Made by a program: the position numbers and the translations under genes
NCBI RefSeq assembly: GCF_000148725.1
Contig: NZ_GL476319.1
Span: forward strand, 701,923-765,922
Length of the DNA stretch: 64,000 nt
DNA from: Roseibium sp. TrichSKD4
GTDB lineage: Bacteria > Pseudomonadota > Alphaproteobacteria > Rhizobiales > Stappiaceae
Direction: 5' to 3'
In this document: in pieces, positions 28,725 through 38,573 of the stretch
Numbering within the stretch: the first letter of the stretch is position 1
Layout: each line of letters starts with the position of its first letter
The notes under the pieces: generated by a model
Seen by the model: only the letters and a program-made list of their open reading frames with translations
The model's database searches: none
What the model was told of the DNA's origin: nothing

Positions 28725-29807
28725 ATGACCTCCGAAACAGACACGAAAAAAGGACCGGCAGATTTCGAAACTGCGGCCGCCTCAAGTCCGCAAACCGTTG
28801 CCGAGTTCGATAGCCATAATCAGGTCTGGAGCCACAAGCTGCAGCATAGATTGCACCAAACACCAGCTTTGGTACCCCTGATTGTTTTGGTTCTTTCAAT
28901 TGCGATCTTCGGCATTTTGCTCGGATCCAAATTCTTCTCTCCGTTTGCCATGACCTTGATCCTGCAACAGGTTCAAATCGTCGGCATCGTGGCAGCCGCC
29001 CAAAGCCTAGTCATTTTGACGGCAGGCATTGATTTGTCAGTGGGCGCTATCATGGTGCTGTCATCCGTGGTCATGGGGCAGGTAACATTCCGATATGGCT
29101 TGCCTGCAGAAATTGCCGTGTTGTGCGGCCTGATTTGCGGAACCATTTGCGGTTACATCAACGGCTTCCTCGTCGCGGTCGTCAAACTGCCTCCGTTCAT
29201 CGTCACACTCGGTATGTGGCAGATTGTTCTGGCAACCAACTTCCTTTACTCCGCCAACGAAACCATTCGCTCGCAGGACATCAGCGCCAATGCGCCATTG
29301 CTTCAGTTCTTCGGCAACAAGGTGAATATCGGCGGCGCGATCTTCACTTACGGCGTCATCTTTATGGTGCTTTTGGTCATTGTCTTGGCCTATGCGCTCC
29401 GACAGACAGCTTGGGGGCGCCACGTTTACGCGGTGGGCGATGACCCTGAGGCAGCGCAGCTCTCAGGCGTTCAGGTCAAGAAGACCCTAATTTCAGTCTA
29501 CATGATCTCCGGTCTTATTTGCGCCTTTGCAGGATGGGCAATGATCGGTCGAATTGGCTCAATCTCACCAACAACTGGGCAGCTTGCCAATATTGAATCC
29601 ATCACAGCCGTTGTGATCGGCGGCATATCTCTGTTCGGTGGCCGCGGATCGATTCTAGGAAGCCTATTCGGTGCGCTGATCGTTGGCGTCTTCACCCTAG
29701 GCCTGCGCCTGCTTGGAGCAGACGCACAATGGACCTACCTCCTCATCGGCCTTCTCATCATCGCCGCTGTCGCGGTCGACCAATGGATCAGAAAGGTGTC
29801 TGTCTAA
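28725..29807 (+). CDS. frcC: Sugar ABC transporter permease (FrcC-like)
   Basis: A 360-residue inner-membrane permease with about ten helices after a ~45-residue cytosolic N-terminus. The diagnostic stretches LVILTAGIDLSVGAIMVLSS, VVKLPPFIVTLGMWQIV, AVGDDPEAAQLSGVQVKKTL (the ATPase-contacting EAA-like loop) and AVVIGGISLFGGRGSILGSLFG belong to the RbsC/FrcC family. The stop overlaps the frcA start by one base (TAATG). It works with FrcB and FrcA. Confidence 0.92.
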   Translation: MTSETDTKKGPADFETAAASSPQTVAEFDSHNQVWSHKLQHRLHQTPALVPLIVLVLSIAIFGILLGSKFFSPFAMTLILQQVQIVGIVAAAQSLVILTAGIDLSVGAIMVLSSVVMGQVTFRYGLPAEIAVLCGLICGTICGYINGFLVAVVKLPPFIVTLGMWQIVLATNFLYSANETIRSQDISANAPLLQFFGNKVNIGGAIFTYGVIFMVLLVIVLAYALRQTAWGRHVYAVGDDPEAAQLSGVQVKKTLISVYMISGLICAFAGWAMIGRIGSISPTTGQLANIESITAVVIGGISLFGGRGSILGSLFGALIVGVFTLGLRLLGADAQWTYLLIGLLIIAAVAVDQWIRKVSV

Positions 29808-30580
29808 TGCAACCTGTTCTGCAAGCCCGAAACCTGGTCAAACGCTATGGCCGCGTTGTCGCCATGGACCACACAGACTTCGAACTCTATCCCGGCGAAA
29901 TCCTTGCCGTGATTGGCGACAATGGCGCGGGAAAGTCCACCTTGATCAAAGCCCTCAGCGGCGCTGTTCAATCGGATGAAGGCGAAATTCTGCTGGACGG
30001 AACACCAGTCCATTTCTCCTCACCGATTGATGCGCGGGAGGCGGGAATTGAAACCGTCTATCAGACCCTTGCCATGTCCCCTGCCCTGTCCATCACAGAC
30101 AACATGTTCATGGGCCGCGAACTGCGCAAACCCGGTTTTCGCGGAAAATGGCTCCGTCAGCTTGATCACAAGCGAATGGAAGACATGGCCCGCGATAAGC
30201 TCACTGAGCTTGGATTGTTGACCATCCAGAACATCAATCAGGCCGTTGAAACCCTCTCTGGTGGCCAGCGCCAAGGTGTTGCGGTTGCACGTGCAGCGGC
30301 TTTTGGGTCCAAGGTGGTTATCATGGATGAACCAACGGCGGCTTTGGGTGTTAAGGAAAGTCGGCGCGTGCTGGAGCTTATCAAGGACGTTAAGGCGAGA
30401 GGCCTGCCCATTGTCCTGATCTCCCACAACATGCCTCATGTTTTCGAGGTCGCAGATCGCATCCACATTCACCGCCTCGGCAAACGCGCCTGCGTGATCA
30501 AGCCGACAGATTTTTCCATGTCCGACGCCGTTGCGATCATGACTGGGGCAATGGATCCTCCTTCCGACATGGCCGCTTGA
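29807..30580 (+). CDS. frcA: Sugar ABC transporter ATP-binding protein (FrcA-like)
   Basis: A 257-residue single ABC domain, the usual FrcA length rather than the double-domain RbsA form. Walker A is GDNGAGKST at residues 37-45, the signature is LSGGQRQGVAVARA, and Walker B is VVIMDEPTAALG. The ATG at 29807 overlaps the frcC stop (TAATG), with AAAGG upstream. It powers the FrcBC importer. Confidence 0.93.
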   Translation: MQPVLQARNLVKRYGRVVAMDHTDFELYPGEILAVIGDNGAGKSTLIKALSGAVQSDEGEILLDGTPVHFSSPIDAREAGIETVYQTLAMSPALSITDNMFMGRELRKPGFRGKWLRQLDHKRMEDMARDKLTELGLLTIQNINQAVETLSGGQRQGVAVARAAAFGSKVVIMDEPTAALGVKESRRVLELIKDVKARGLPIVLISHNMPHVFEVADRIHIHRLGKRACVIKPTDFSMSDAVAIMTGAMDPPSDMAA

Positions 30581-30659
30581 TCCATCTCTTCAATTTGGAC
30601 AGCCAGCGACCCCAGGTACTGGCCGTCTACTCCTTAGATAATCTTGTGAAAGACCCACC

Positions 30660-31607
30660 ATGATCCTTGTGTGCGGCGAAGCCCTGTTTGACGTTTTTTC
30701 CGAAAATTCCAACGGACCTTCTATTCCGTTTCATGCGGTTATTGGCGGCTCGCCTTTCAATGTCGCCGTTGGTCTTGCAAGGCTTCAGGCTGAAGTTGGC
30801 TTCTTCGGCGGAATTTCGAAGGACACGCTCGGCCAAAAGCTGATCGACCAGCTCGATAAAGAAGGCGTTGATACTTCGATGGTTCATCGCTCAAACGCAC
30901 TTACCACGCTTAGCCTTGTGCAAAAGGACGCAAACGGCGTCCCGGCATACACATTCTATGGCGAAGGCGCTGCGGACCGAATGGTTACCGCAGAAAATCT
31001 TCCCTCGCTGCGAACTTCGCCAACCTTCATCCATGTCGGCTCTTACACGGCATTGGTCAAACCAGTGTCAGACAGCCTGAAAACACTGATCGCTCGCCAC
31101 AAGGACAGCAGCCTGATTTCCTTTGACCCGAACATCCGGCCAACTGTTGAGCCGGACATGGAACTGTGGCGCGAAAACACAGCAGAATTGGCCAAGTCTG
31201 CGGACCTGATCAAAGTCAGTGACGAAGACCTGTCCTTGATACATCCCGGTAAAAACCCAGCCGAAATTGCGCACAACTGGATCTCAGGTGGCTCAAAACT
31301 GGTCGTGGTCACCAGAGGCGGCGATGGCGCAACCGGCTATACAGCTGACCACGAAGTTTTGATCAAGGGCCGGAAAGTTGATGTAATCGATACGGTCGGA
31401 GCTGGAGACACCTTTCAGGCCGCACTTATGGCGGGCTTGAACGACCGGCATATTTTAAACCGGAAACAACTTCAGTCGATAGATCCAGAAACACTAAAAG
31501 GTCTGTTAGAAACAGCGGCTGAAGCTGCGGCGATTACCTGCTCCCGCCAAGGGGCAGACCTTCCACGTCGATCTGAAGTAAACGGATTTGCTGCAGCTGC
31601 GAAATAA
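30660..31607 (+). CDS. frk: Fructokinase (PfkB family)
   Basis: A 315-residue carbohydrate kinase. The PfkB first signature is in IGGSPFNVAVGLARLQAEVGFFG and the second is DTVGAGDTFQAALMAGL near residue 245, whose Asp is the catalytic base. The N-terminal ILVCGEALFDVF is typical of fructokinases. It lies 79 bases after frcA and just before zwf, so fructose brought in by FrcBCA would be phosphorylated to fructose-6-phosphate and sent through Pgi and Zwf. Ribokinase-like activity cannot be ruled out. Confidence 0.88.
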   Translation: MILVCGEALFDVFSENSNGPSIPFHAVIGGSPFNVAVGLARLQAEVGFFGGISKDTLGQKLIDQLDKEGVDTSMVHRSNALTTLSLVQKDANGVPAYTFYGEGAADRMVTAENLPSLRTSPTFIHVGSYTALVKPVSDSLKTLIARHKDSSLISFDPNIRPTVEPDMELWRENTAELAKSADLIKVSDEDLSLIHPGKNPAEIAHNWISGGSKLVVVTRGGDGATGYTADHEVLIKGRKVDVIDTVGAGDTFQAALMAGLNDRHILNRKQLQSIDPETLKGLLETAAEAAAITCSRQGADLPRRSEVNGFAAAAK

Positions 31608-31622
31608 AGGGCTGACAAGCGC

Positions 31623-31638
31623 TTTAAATCGATTTAAA
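31623..31638. promoter_or_regulatory. Palindromic operator upstream of zwf
   Basis: TTTAAATCGATTTAAA, a perfect 16-bp palindrome 30 bases before the zwf start. The same core recurs before edd and pgi. The CG centre and size suit a LacI/GalR-type repressor. Confidence 0.75.
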
Positions 31639-31668
31639 AGAAGCGCAAAGTTTCGAGGGGAAGCGTAA

Positions 31669-33141
31669 ATGGTCACACGCGTAATTGAGGTCGAAGAATT
31701 TGATCTGGTGGTGTTCGGCGCCTCCGGCGATTTGGCCCACCGCAAGCTGATGCCCGCACTTTACCACCGGTTTGAAGACGGTCAGATCCCGGAAAGCGCG
31801 CGGATTGTCTGCACGTCTCGCCGGGATTATTCCGACGACGCCTATCGGGACTGGGCCCGCGCAGCCATTGAAGAGCATGTCAGCGAGCACGACAACTACA
31901 AGCTGGCCGCCTTCCTTGAGAAGCTGACCTATATGGCCATCGACATTGGCAGTGGCGAGGGCTTTGACAAGCTGGCGGAGTGCCTGAAAGAACGACCCGA
32001 TGTCATTCGCGCCATTTATCTTGCTGTTGGACCGGACCTCTTCGGCCCTATCTGCGAGCAGCTTGGCAAAGGCGGAATGGTCAATGAACTGACCCGCATC
32101 GTTATTGAAAAGCCGATTGGCAAGGACGGTGCGTCTGCAAAAGCCTTGAATGACACGGTTGGCGCTGTGTTCGACGAACACCAGATCTTCCGGATCGACC
32201 ACTATCTGGGCAAGGAAACAGTCCAGAACCTGATGGCGCTACGTTTTGCCAACGCACTTTTTGAGCCGCTTTGGAACGCAGCTCACATTGATCACGTTCA
32301 GATCACCGTGGCTGAATCCCTCGGCGTTGGTGGCCGCGCCGGTTACTACGACACCGCCGGCGCGATGCGGGATATGGTTCAAAACCACATTCTCCAGCTC
32401 CTCTGTCTTGTCGCGATGGAGCCGCCTGAATCCATGGACGCCGATAGCGTTCGGGACGAAAAACTGAAAGTACTGAAAGCCCTTGCGCCGATTAAAGGTG
32501 AGGATGCGGACCGCCTCACCGTGCGAGGCCAATATCGCGCAGGCGCTTCGGCTGGCGGCGCTGTTCCCGGTTATTTGGAGGAACTTGGCCATGAGGACAG
32601 CACCACAGAGACCTTTGTCGCGCTGAAGGCGGAAATCGCCAACTGGCGGTGGGCCGGAGTGCCCTTCTATCTGCGCACGGGCAAGCGGCTGGCCCAGCGC
32701 GTATCTGAAATTGTGGTTCAGTTCCGCCCAATCCCGCACTCTATCTTCTCAGAGGAAGCTGGCGGTATATCTGCCAATCGCCTGATCATCCGCCTGCAGC
32801 CGGATGAAGGCGTGCAGATGAAGGTCATGATTAAGGACCCGGGCCCTGGCGGCATGCGCTTGCGTGAGGTGCCTTTGGACATGTCCTTCGCCGAAGCCTT
32901 CAAGGTACGCAATCCGGATGCTTATGAACGACTGATCATGGATGTCATTCGTGGCAACCAGACACTGTTCATGCGCCGCGATGAGGTGGATGCTGCCTGG
33001 GCCTGGATTGACCCGATCCTGTCCGCTTGGTCCACCAGCAAGGAACCGCCGCGCGGTTACACGGCAGGAACATGGGGGCCGTCTGCCTCCATCGCCCTTG
33101 TAGAGCGCGATGGTCGGACTTGGGCAGAAGACGAACTGTAA
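31669..33141 (+). CDS. zwf: Glucose-6-phosphate 1-dehydrogenase
   Basis: A 490-residue enzyme that oxidises glucose-6-phosphate to 6-phosphogluconolactone, the first step of the Entner-Doudoroff and pentose phosphate routes. The NADP-binding FGASGDLAHRKLMPALY, the EKPIGKD motif, the active-site RIDHYLGKETVQN and the VPFYLRTGKRL stretch are all present. The start follows GAGGGGAAG. A palindromic operator lies upstream. The 6-phosphogluconolactonase gene (pgl) that often follows zwf is missing; edd comes next. Confidence 0.96.
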   Translation: MVTRVIEVEEFDLVVFGASGDLAHRKLMPALYHRFEDGQIPESARIVCTSRRDYSDDAYRDWARAAIEEHVSEHDNYKLAAFLEKLTYMAIDIGSGEGFDKLAECLKERPDVIRAIYLAVGPDLFGPICEQLGKGGMVNELTRIVIEKPIGKDGASAKALNDTVGAVFDEHQIFRIDHYLGKETVQNLMALRFANALFEPLWNAAHIDHVQITVAESLGVGGRAGYYDTAGAMRDMVQNHILQLLCLVAMEPPESMDADSVRDEKLKVLKALAPIKGEDADRLTVRGQYRAGASAGGAVPGYLEELGHEDSTTETFVALKAEIANWRWAGVPFYLRTGKRLAQRVSEIVVQFRPIPHSIFSEEAGGISANRLIIRLQPDEGVQMKVMIKDPGPGGMRLREVPLDMSFAEAFKVRNPDAYERLIMDVIRGNQTLFMRRDEVDAAWAWIDPILSAWSTSKEPPRGYTAGTWGPSASIALVERDGRTWAEDEL

Positions 33142-33152
33142 GACGATAAACC

Positions 33153-33174
33153 GGCAACGGCCACATCCGTTGCC
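33153..33174 (+). terminator. Hairpin after zwf
   Basis: GGCAACGG (33153-33160) pairs with CCGTTGCC (33167-33174) over a 6-base loop; only a weak pyrimidine tract follows. It separates zwf from the edd operator. Confidence 0.5.
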
Positions 33175-33219
33175 CTTCTCCAGAAAACAACAGCTGACAT
33201 GAGCAACGCTATCTGGAGA

Positions 33220-33237
33220 ACTTAAATCGATTTAAGT
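33220..33237. promoter_or_regulatory. Palindromic operator upstream of edd
   Basis: ACTTAAATCGATTTAAGT, a perfect 18-bp palindrome sharing the TTAAATCGATTTAA core with the zwf site. It lies about 70 bases before the edd start. Confidence 0.75.
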
Positions 33238-33308
33238 GCCGAGTTTGAGCCATTTGGCTTCTCGGCATTTCGATGTGCCCGCAAACAGGGCCCGGAGGGA
33301 TGAGCAAG

Positions 33309-35129
33309 ATGACGCTTCAAGCCAGAGTTGGCGAGATCACCGAACGGATCGCCAAACGCAGCCATGACACACGCTCCGCTTATCTGGAGCGCTTGAACAA
33401 AGCGGCAGAAAAAGGCCCAAAACGATCCCGGCTTTCCTGTGGCAACCTCGCCCACGGATTTGCCGCCTGTGGTGTATCCGAAAAGGCGGCTCTTTCGGGG
33501 GACGTGGTGCCAAATCTTGGCATCATCACCGCCTACAATGATATGCTGTCAGCCCACCAGCCTTATGAGACGTACCCGGACTTGATCCGGCAGGCAGCTC
33601 GGGACGCTGGTGCTGTTGCTCAGGTTGCAGGCGCTGTGCCAGCCATGTGTGATGGAGTGACACAGGGCCAAGAAGGCATGGAGCTCTCCCTGTTTTCCCG
33701 TGATGTCATTGCCATGGCAGCGGCCGTTGGCCTCTCGCACCAGATGTTTGATGCTGCCGTTTATCTTGGGATATGCGACAAGATCGTTCCGGGCCTCGTC
33801 ATTTCAGCGCTCACATTCGGCCACATGCCAGCGATTTTCATCCCGGCAGGTCCAATGACAACCGGCATTTCCAACGATGAAAAGGCCAAGGTCCGCCAGC
33901 TCTACGCAGAAGGAAAAGTTGGCCGCGACGCGCTCTTGGCGTCTGAATCCAAGGCCTATCACTCTCCCGGCACCTGTACGTTTTATGGAACGGCCAATTC
34001 CAACCAGATGCTGATGGAAATCATGGGTCTGCACATGCCGGGCGCTTCCTTTGTCAATCCGGGCACGCCTCTGCGAGATGCTCTGACGAAGGAAGCCGCG
34101 AAACGCGCCTTGGCCATCACCGCTCTTGGCAACGAATTCACACCGGTTGGCGAAGTCATCGACGAAAAAGCCATCGTAAACGGCGTTGTCGGTCTGCATA
34201 CCACCGGCGGCTCGACCAACCATACCATGCACCTTGTTGCCATGGCTGCAGCGGCTGGCATCAAACTGACTTGGGATGATATCTCAGACCTGTCGGACAA
34301 CACGCCACTACTGGCCCGCGTTTATCCGAACGGGAAAGCTGATGTGAACCACTTCCAAGCCGCGGGTGGCCTTGGATTTGTGATCCGCGAGCTTCTCTCA
34401 GAAGGATATCTGCACAGGGATGTCAAAACGGTCTATGGCTCAGATCTATCCGCCTACACAGTTGAGGCGCAACTGGATGGTGAGGGCAACATCACACGCC
34501 AAGCAGTCCCTGAGAAATCGGGCGACGAAACCGTGGTTGCACCGATCTCCAAGCCGTTTCAGACCACAGGCGGATTGCAAATGCTGTCTGGCAATATCGG
34601 CAAGGCAGTCATAAAGATTTCAGCTGTTGCCGAAGATCGGCACATCATCGAGGCTCCTGCCCGCGTGTTCCACACTCAGGAAGACTTCCTCAAAGCCTTC
34701 TCCAACAAGGAGATCACCGGCGACATCGCGGCTGTGGTTCGGTTTCAGGGTCCAAAGGCCTGCGGAATGCCAGAGCTGCACAAGCTAACTCCTTGTCTCG
34801 GCATTCTTCAGGACCGTGGACACAAGGTTGCACTCATCACAGATGGACGCATGTCAGGCGCATCCGGCAAGGTTCCAGCTGCCATTCACGTAACGCCAGA
34901 AGCCGCCGACGGTGGCGCGATTGCCAAAATCAAGGATGGCGACATGATCCGTGTGGATGCCAAAACTGGCAAACTGGAGGTATTGGTGGACGCGGACGAG
35001 TTTGCAGCCCGCCCACTCGCTTCGGCAACTCTGGACGACCACCAAACCGGCGTTGGTCGGGATCTCTTCGCCACGTTTCGGCAAGCCGTCGGCACTGCAG
35101 ACACCGGCGCATCCGTCTTTGGACTTTGA
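33309..35129 (+). CDS. edd: Phosphogluconate dehydratase
   Basis: A 606-residue IlvD/Edd-family iron-sulfur dehydratase that turns 6-phosphogluconate into [28 protein letters not shown]-like [45 protein letters not shown] and [20 protein letters not shown] are present, including the cluster Cys residues. I chose the ATG at 33309 because GGAGGG ends 9 bases upstream; the ATG at 33300 touches that site directly. eda follows within 23 bases, so they form one operon. Confidence 0.96.
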   Translation: MTLQARVGEITERIAKRSHDTRSAYLERLNKAAEKGPKRSRLSCGNLAHGFAACGVSEKAALSGDVVPNLGIITAYNDMLSAHQPYETYPDLIRQAARDAGAVAQVAGAVPAMCDGVTQGQEGMELSLFSRDVIAMAAAVGLSHQMFDAAVYLGICDKIVPGLVISALTFGHMPAIFIPAGPMTTGISNDEKAKVRQLYAEGKVGRDALLASESKAYHSPGTCTFYGTANSNQMLMEIMGLHMPGASFVNPGTPLRDALTKEAAKRALAITALGNEFTPVGEVIDEKAIVNGVVGLHTTGGSTNHTMHLVAMAAAAGIKLTWDDISDLSDNTPLLARVYPNGKADVNHFQAAGGLGFVIRELLSEGYLHRDVKTVYGSDLSAYTVEAQLDGEGNITRQAVPEKSGDETVVAPISKPFQTTGGLQMLSGNIGKAVIKISAVAEDRHIIEAPARVFHTQEDFLKAFSNKEITGDIAAVVRFQGPKACGMPELHKLTPCLGILQDRGHKVALITDGRMSGASGKVPAAIHVTPEAADGGAIAKIKDGDMIRVDAKTGKLEVLVDADEFAARPLASATLDDHQTGVGRDLFATFRQAVGTADTGASVFGL

Positions 35130-35152
35130 CCCTTATCAACCGGACCAGACAT

Positions 35153-35791
35153 ATGGCTCAGAACGTCGCAAAAATTGAAAAAATCATGCTGGCCGCGCCG
35201 GTTATTCCGGTTCTCGTCGTCGAGGACCCGAAAAAGGCCGTTCCGATGGCAGAGGCTCTGGTCAAGGGTGGCCTGCCATCGATTGAGATTACTCTTCGGA
35301 CTGAAGGCGCACTCGAGGCCATTCGTCTGGTTTCAGAAAACGTGGAAGGTGCCTTTCCGGGCGCAGGTACCGTTTTGAATGAGGCTCAATATGAGGCAGC
35401 AGTCTCTGCGGGCAGCCAGTTCATCGTGTCGCCCGGAGCCACGAACACCTTGATTGATGTCGCAGAACAAAGCGATGTGCCATTGCTGCCCGGTGCTGCA
35501 ACAGCATCTGAAGTCATGGCACTTATGGAACGCGGGTATGAACGCCTGAAATTCTTCCCGGCTGAACAGGCAGGCGGGGCGGCATATTTGAAGTCCCTCT
35601 GGTCACCGCTTGCCGCTGCGAAATTCTGCCCGACAGGGGGCGTGAGCCTCGAAAAAGCGCCAACCTACTTGAAATTGCCGAATGTCTTGTGTGTCGGTGG
35701 CTCATGGATTGCCGATGCCAAAGCCGTTGAGGCAAAAGATTGGGCCGGCATCGAGGACCGTGCCCGCGCTGCTGCAAAGCTCACCGCTTAA
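35153..35791 (+). CDS. eda: 2-dehydro-3-deoxy-phosphogluconate (KDPG) aldolase
   Basis: A 212-residue class I aldolase that splits KDPG to pyruvate and glyceraldehyde-3-phosphate. The Schiff-base Lys is K133 in RLKFFPAEQAGG. The general acid/base Glu is in PSIEITLRTEGA, and the phosphate-binding FCPTGGVSLEKAPTYL is present. It is directly downstream of edd. Its last 4 bases overlap the end of the convergent PilZ gene. Confidence 0.96.
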   Translation: MAQNVAKIEKIMLAAPVIPVLVVEDPKKAVPMAEALVKGGLPSIEITLRTEGALEAIRLVSENVEGAFPGAGTVLNEAQYEAAVSAGSQFIVSPGATNTLIDVAEQSDVPLLPGAATASEVMALMERGYERLKFFPAEQAGGAAYLKSLWSPLAAAKFCPTGGVSLEKAPTYLKLPNVLCVGGSWIADAKAVEAKDWAGIEDRARAAAKLTA

Positions 35792-36339
35792 TCGATGGGG
35801 TTGTTATCCTGCTTCAAGGCCTTCACATCCCAGATGAGACGAAGGCCGCATCCGGTTTTGCTGGTCCAGGCAACCTCGCCAAGGATAGGTTTATCGAATT
35901 GAGGAATGCCCAAGAGTACTTCATCATCGGGAAACTCATCCATGCCACTGACTTGAATACGGCAACCGTTGGGAGCCGCATCCACGATCTTCCCAGAAAG
36001 CTTGATGGATCCCGACTTGTTGGAGATCTTGACCGGAATATCGACAGTAGACCTCTTCTCGCGGCGCAGATCAGCAACTGAGTTGTTTGTGTCCGGAAAA
36101 ACAACAGCCGCATCTTTTTTGCGAACTGCGGTGATTTGCCCGCGAACGAGATGACCGGCGTCTTCAATGCGAATTCCAATGTTTTTTTGCAACTCGGAGA
36201 TGCGGTCCGACGTCAATCGGCATCCCCACTCGTTCATATTGGAAATCGTTGCAGGGACACAGGTCAGCTGGTCGAAATCAATGACCAGAACCTCTTTGAC
36301 GTCATCTTTGGACTTTCTGAGCTCCCCAAGGGCACTCAT
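35788..36339 (-). CDS. PilZ domain protein
   Basis: A 183-residue protein. The C-terminal half has the c-di-GMP-binding PilZ pattern: RREKRSTVDIPVKI (Arg-rich N motif) and DAAPNGCRIQV (the D/N-x-S-x-x-G position, with Pro in place of Ser). The N-terminal half (PATISNMNEWGCRL) looks like a second, degenerate PilZ fold. The start at 36339 has AGGAGAG upstream; the open frame to 36471 has no such site. A cytosolic c-di-GMP effector is likely, with the target unknown. It sits convergent to eda, between the sugar genes, without evident functional tie. Confidence 0.8.
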   Translation of the reverse strand: MSALGELRKSKDDVKEVLVIDFDQLTCVPATISNMNEWGCRLTSDRISELQKNIGIRIEDAGHLVRGQITAVRKKDAAVVFPDTNNSVADLRREKRSTVDIPVKISNKSGSIKLSGKIVDAAPNGCRIQVSGMDEFPDDEVLLGIPQFDKPILGEVAWTSKTGCGLRLIWDVKALKQDNNPID

Positions 36340-36643
36340 GTACTCACTCTCCTGCAACCTGCCGCATGCAGAAATACCGAAACAAACGTCCGGCCCTGCA
36401 TTACAAACTTTCCGCTTGGTTACAGGAAAATGATTAAAAATATGAAACTTGGACATTGGAAATAGCATCAAGCTGGAAGATCAATTGATGAGAATTGGCA
36501 AGGGTCGGTCCTCAAAGATGAAATAAATCCTGAGTCCTTTGCTTGAGAAATTGACTGCCTTTTGACACACGAATGTGTTAAGCCGTGCGAGAAATGAATC
36601 GCTGAGAATTCTGCGATTTAAATTGATTTAAATGGAGGTGTCT
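36340..36643. other. Divergent region between PilZ gene and pgi
   Basis: Holds promoters in both directions and, at its right end, the pgi operator at 36617-36632. No gene is seen. Confidence 0.5.
36617..36632. promoter_or_regulatory. Palindromic operator upstream of pgi
   Basis: TTTAAATTGATTTAAA differs from the zwf site at one position. It ends 2 bases before the GGAGG ribosome binding site of pgi, so bound protein would block transcription start or early elongation. Confidence 0.72.
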
Positions 36644-38272
36644 GTGTCCCTTGAAACTGTCTTCCGTTCCCTTTCCGAAAAAGCGAACAAACTGAAGCAA
36701 TCCAGCCTTCGGGACCTTTTTGCAGGCGACCCAGACCGCTTCTTCACATTTTCAGCAACGACCGGCGACCTGCTCCTCGATTACTCAAAGTCACATATCG
36801 ATAAGGAAGCCATGGCCTTGTTGGAACAATTGGCCCGAGAAGCTAAGGTTGAGGAACAGCGCTCAGCAATGTTCGCTGGCGAGAAAATCAACACAACCGA
36901 AGATCGCGCCGTCCTTCACACCGCGCTGCGCAATCAATCAGGACATCCGGTCCTGGTAGATGGCGACGACGTAATGCCGGACGTTCAGGCTGTCTTGAGC
37001 GCAATGTCCGACTTCTCCGAAGCTGTCCGTTCCGGCGACATCACAGGAGCGACAGGCAAAGCCATCAAAGATGTCGTGAATATCGGCATAGGCGGATCAG
37101 ACCTTGGTCCGGCCATGTGCACACTCGCCCTTGCGCCATATCACGACGGACCAGACTTGCATTACGTCTCCAATGTCGATGCAGCGCACCTGGCAGATGC
37201 TTTGGAAGGCCTGGACCCGGAGACCACTCTTTTCATCATCGCCTCCAAGACCTTCACCACCATCGAGACGATGACCAATGCACGCTCTGCCCGCAAATGG
37301 GTCGCAGAGGCACTGGGAGAGGAAGCTGTCGGCGCGCATTTCGCAGCTGTATCAACCGCTCTCGACAAAGTGGCCGAATTCGGAATTTCCAGCGAGCGCG
37401 TCTTCGGCTTTTGGGATTGGGTCGGTGGGCGGTACTCCATCTGGTCAGCCATCGGCTTGCCGTTGATGATCGCCATTGGTCCAGATGCGTTTCATGAGTT
37501 TCTTGAAGGCGCACATGCCATGGACCAACATTTCCAGACAGCTCCGCTTCTGGAAAACCTGCCGGTCTTGATGGGCCTGATTGGGGTTTGGAACCGGGAT
37601 GTTCTCGGGCATCAGGCAAGAGCGGTCCTGCCTTACGATCAGCGCCTTTCCCGCTTGCCCGCCTATCTGCAGCAGCTTGACATGGAATCCAACGGCAAAC
37701 GCGTGACAAAAGACGGAACGGCTGTGGATCAGGAAACCGGGCCTTTGGTTTGGGGCGAACCGGGCACGAACGGCCAACACGCCTTTTATCAATTGCTCCA
37801 TCAGGGAACGACCGTCATTCCGTGTGAGTTCATCGTCGCAGCCAAGGGCCACGAGCCAGAAATGTGCCATCATCACGAAATGCTGGTGGCCAATTGCCTC
37901 GCGCAATCCGAAGCGCTCATGAAGGGGCGCACACTGGAAGAGGCAACAGCCCAGCTTGAGACCGCTGGCAAGTCGGCAGACGAGATAAAAACCCTTGCGC
38001 CACATAAGGTATTTCCGGGCAATCGCCCATCTCTGACACTTGTTCACGACCAATTGACGCCCTTCGCGCTGGGGCGCCTTATTGCGCTCTATGAACACAG
38101 TGTGTTTGTTGAAGGCGTGATCTGGAACATTAACTCCTTTGATCAGTGGGGTGTGGAGCTTGGCAAAGAACTGGCAACAGCTCTCTTACCGATGGTGCAA
38201 GGCGCAGCTGAAGCAAGTGGAAAAGACGCTTCTACCCAAGGGCTTCTTGCCCGAGTGCGCGGCACCGCCTAA
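36644..38272 (+). CDS. pgi: Glucose-6-phosphate isomerase
   Basis: A 542-residue isomerase for fructose-6-phosphate and glucose-6-phosphate. The sugar-phosphate loop [28 protein letters not shown], the glycine-rich [37 protein letters not shown] and the C-terminal [11 protein letters not shown] signature are all present. I chose the GTG at 36644, 5 bases after GGAGG; the ATG at 36632 overlaps the operator and precedes that site. It links fructokinase output to Zwf in the same locus. Confidence 0.96.
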   Translation: MSLETVFRSLSEKANKLKQSSLRDLFAGDPDRFFTFSATTGDLLLDYSKSHIDKEAMALLEQLAREAKVEEQRSAMFAGEKINTTEDRAVLHTALRNQSGHPVLVDGDDVMPDVQAVLSAMSDFSEAVRSGDITGATGKAIKDVVNIGIGGSDLGPAMCTLALAPYHDGPDLHYVSNVDAAHLADALEGLDPETTLFIIASKTFTTIETMTNARSARKWVAEALGEEAVGAHFAAVSTALDKVAEFGISSERVFGFWDWVGGRYSIWSAIGLPLMIAIGPDAFHEFLEGAHAMDQHFQTAPLLENLPVLMGLIGVWNRDVLGHQARAVLPYDQRLSRLPAYLQQLDMESNGKRVTKDGTAVDQETGPLVWGEPGTNGQHAFYQLLHQGTTVIPCEFIVAAKGHEPEMCHHHEMLVANCLAQSEALMKGRTLEEATAQLETAGKSADEIKTLAPHKVFPGNRPSLTLVHDQLTPFALGRLIALYEHSVFVEGVIWNINSFDQWGVELGKELATALLPMVQGAAEASGKDASTQGLLARVRGTA

Positions 38273-38273
38273 C

Positions 38274-38301
38274 TGGTCGTTCCGTCAATATTGAACGACC
38301 A
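38274..38301 (+). terminator. Hairpin after pgi
   Basis: TGGTCGTTC (38274-38282) pairs with GAACGACCA (38293-38301) over a 10-base loop just past the stop codon. No clear T tract follows, so termination efficiency is doubtful. Confidence 0.5.
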
Positions 38302-38573
38302 CGGCAATCAATTGCCTCAATTTCGCCCTTACTAAGTGGGTTAAGAGCGCGTTGGCCTTGTGGCGTTCAGGAACCATTCAGCAACACTGCGTAGTTTTTG
38401 CTGCGCAGAATCAGACTTGTTGGAAACTGGGAATTGCGAGGTCGGGCGAACCGGACTAACCTCGCCTTGTTGTGATTTGCGGCAGACTCACCGTCAGGGT
38501 TGTGAAAGCGTGCCGCAGTAATTTTAAAATCTCCGACCAAACGGGCCGGAGGTTGTAACGGGAGACCGTGATC
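38302..38573. other. Intergenic region before the lipoprotein cluster
   Basis: About 270 bases. A short hairpin-like GGCAATCAATTGCC lies near 38312. Otherwise only the presumed promoter of the lipoprotein genes. Confidence 0.45.
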
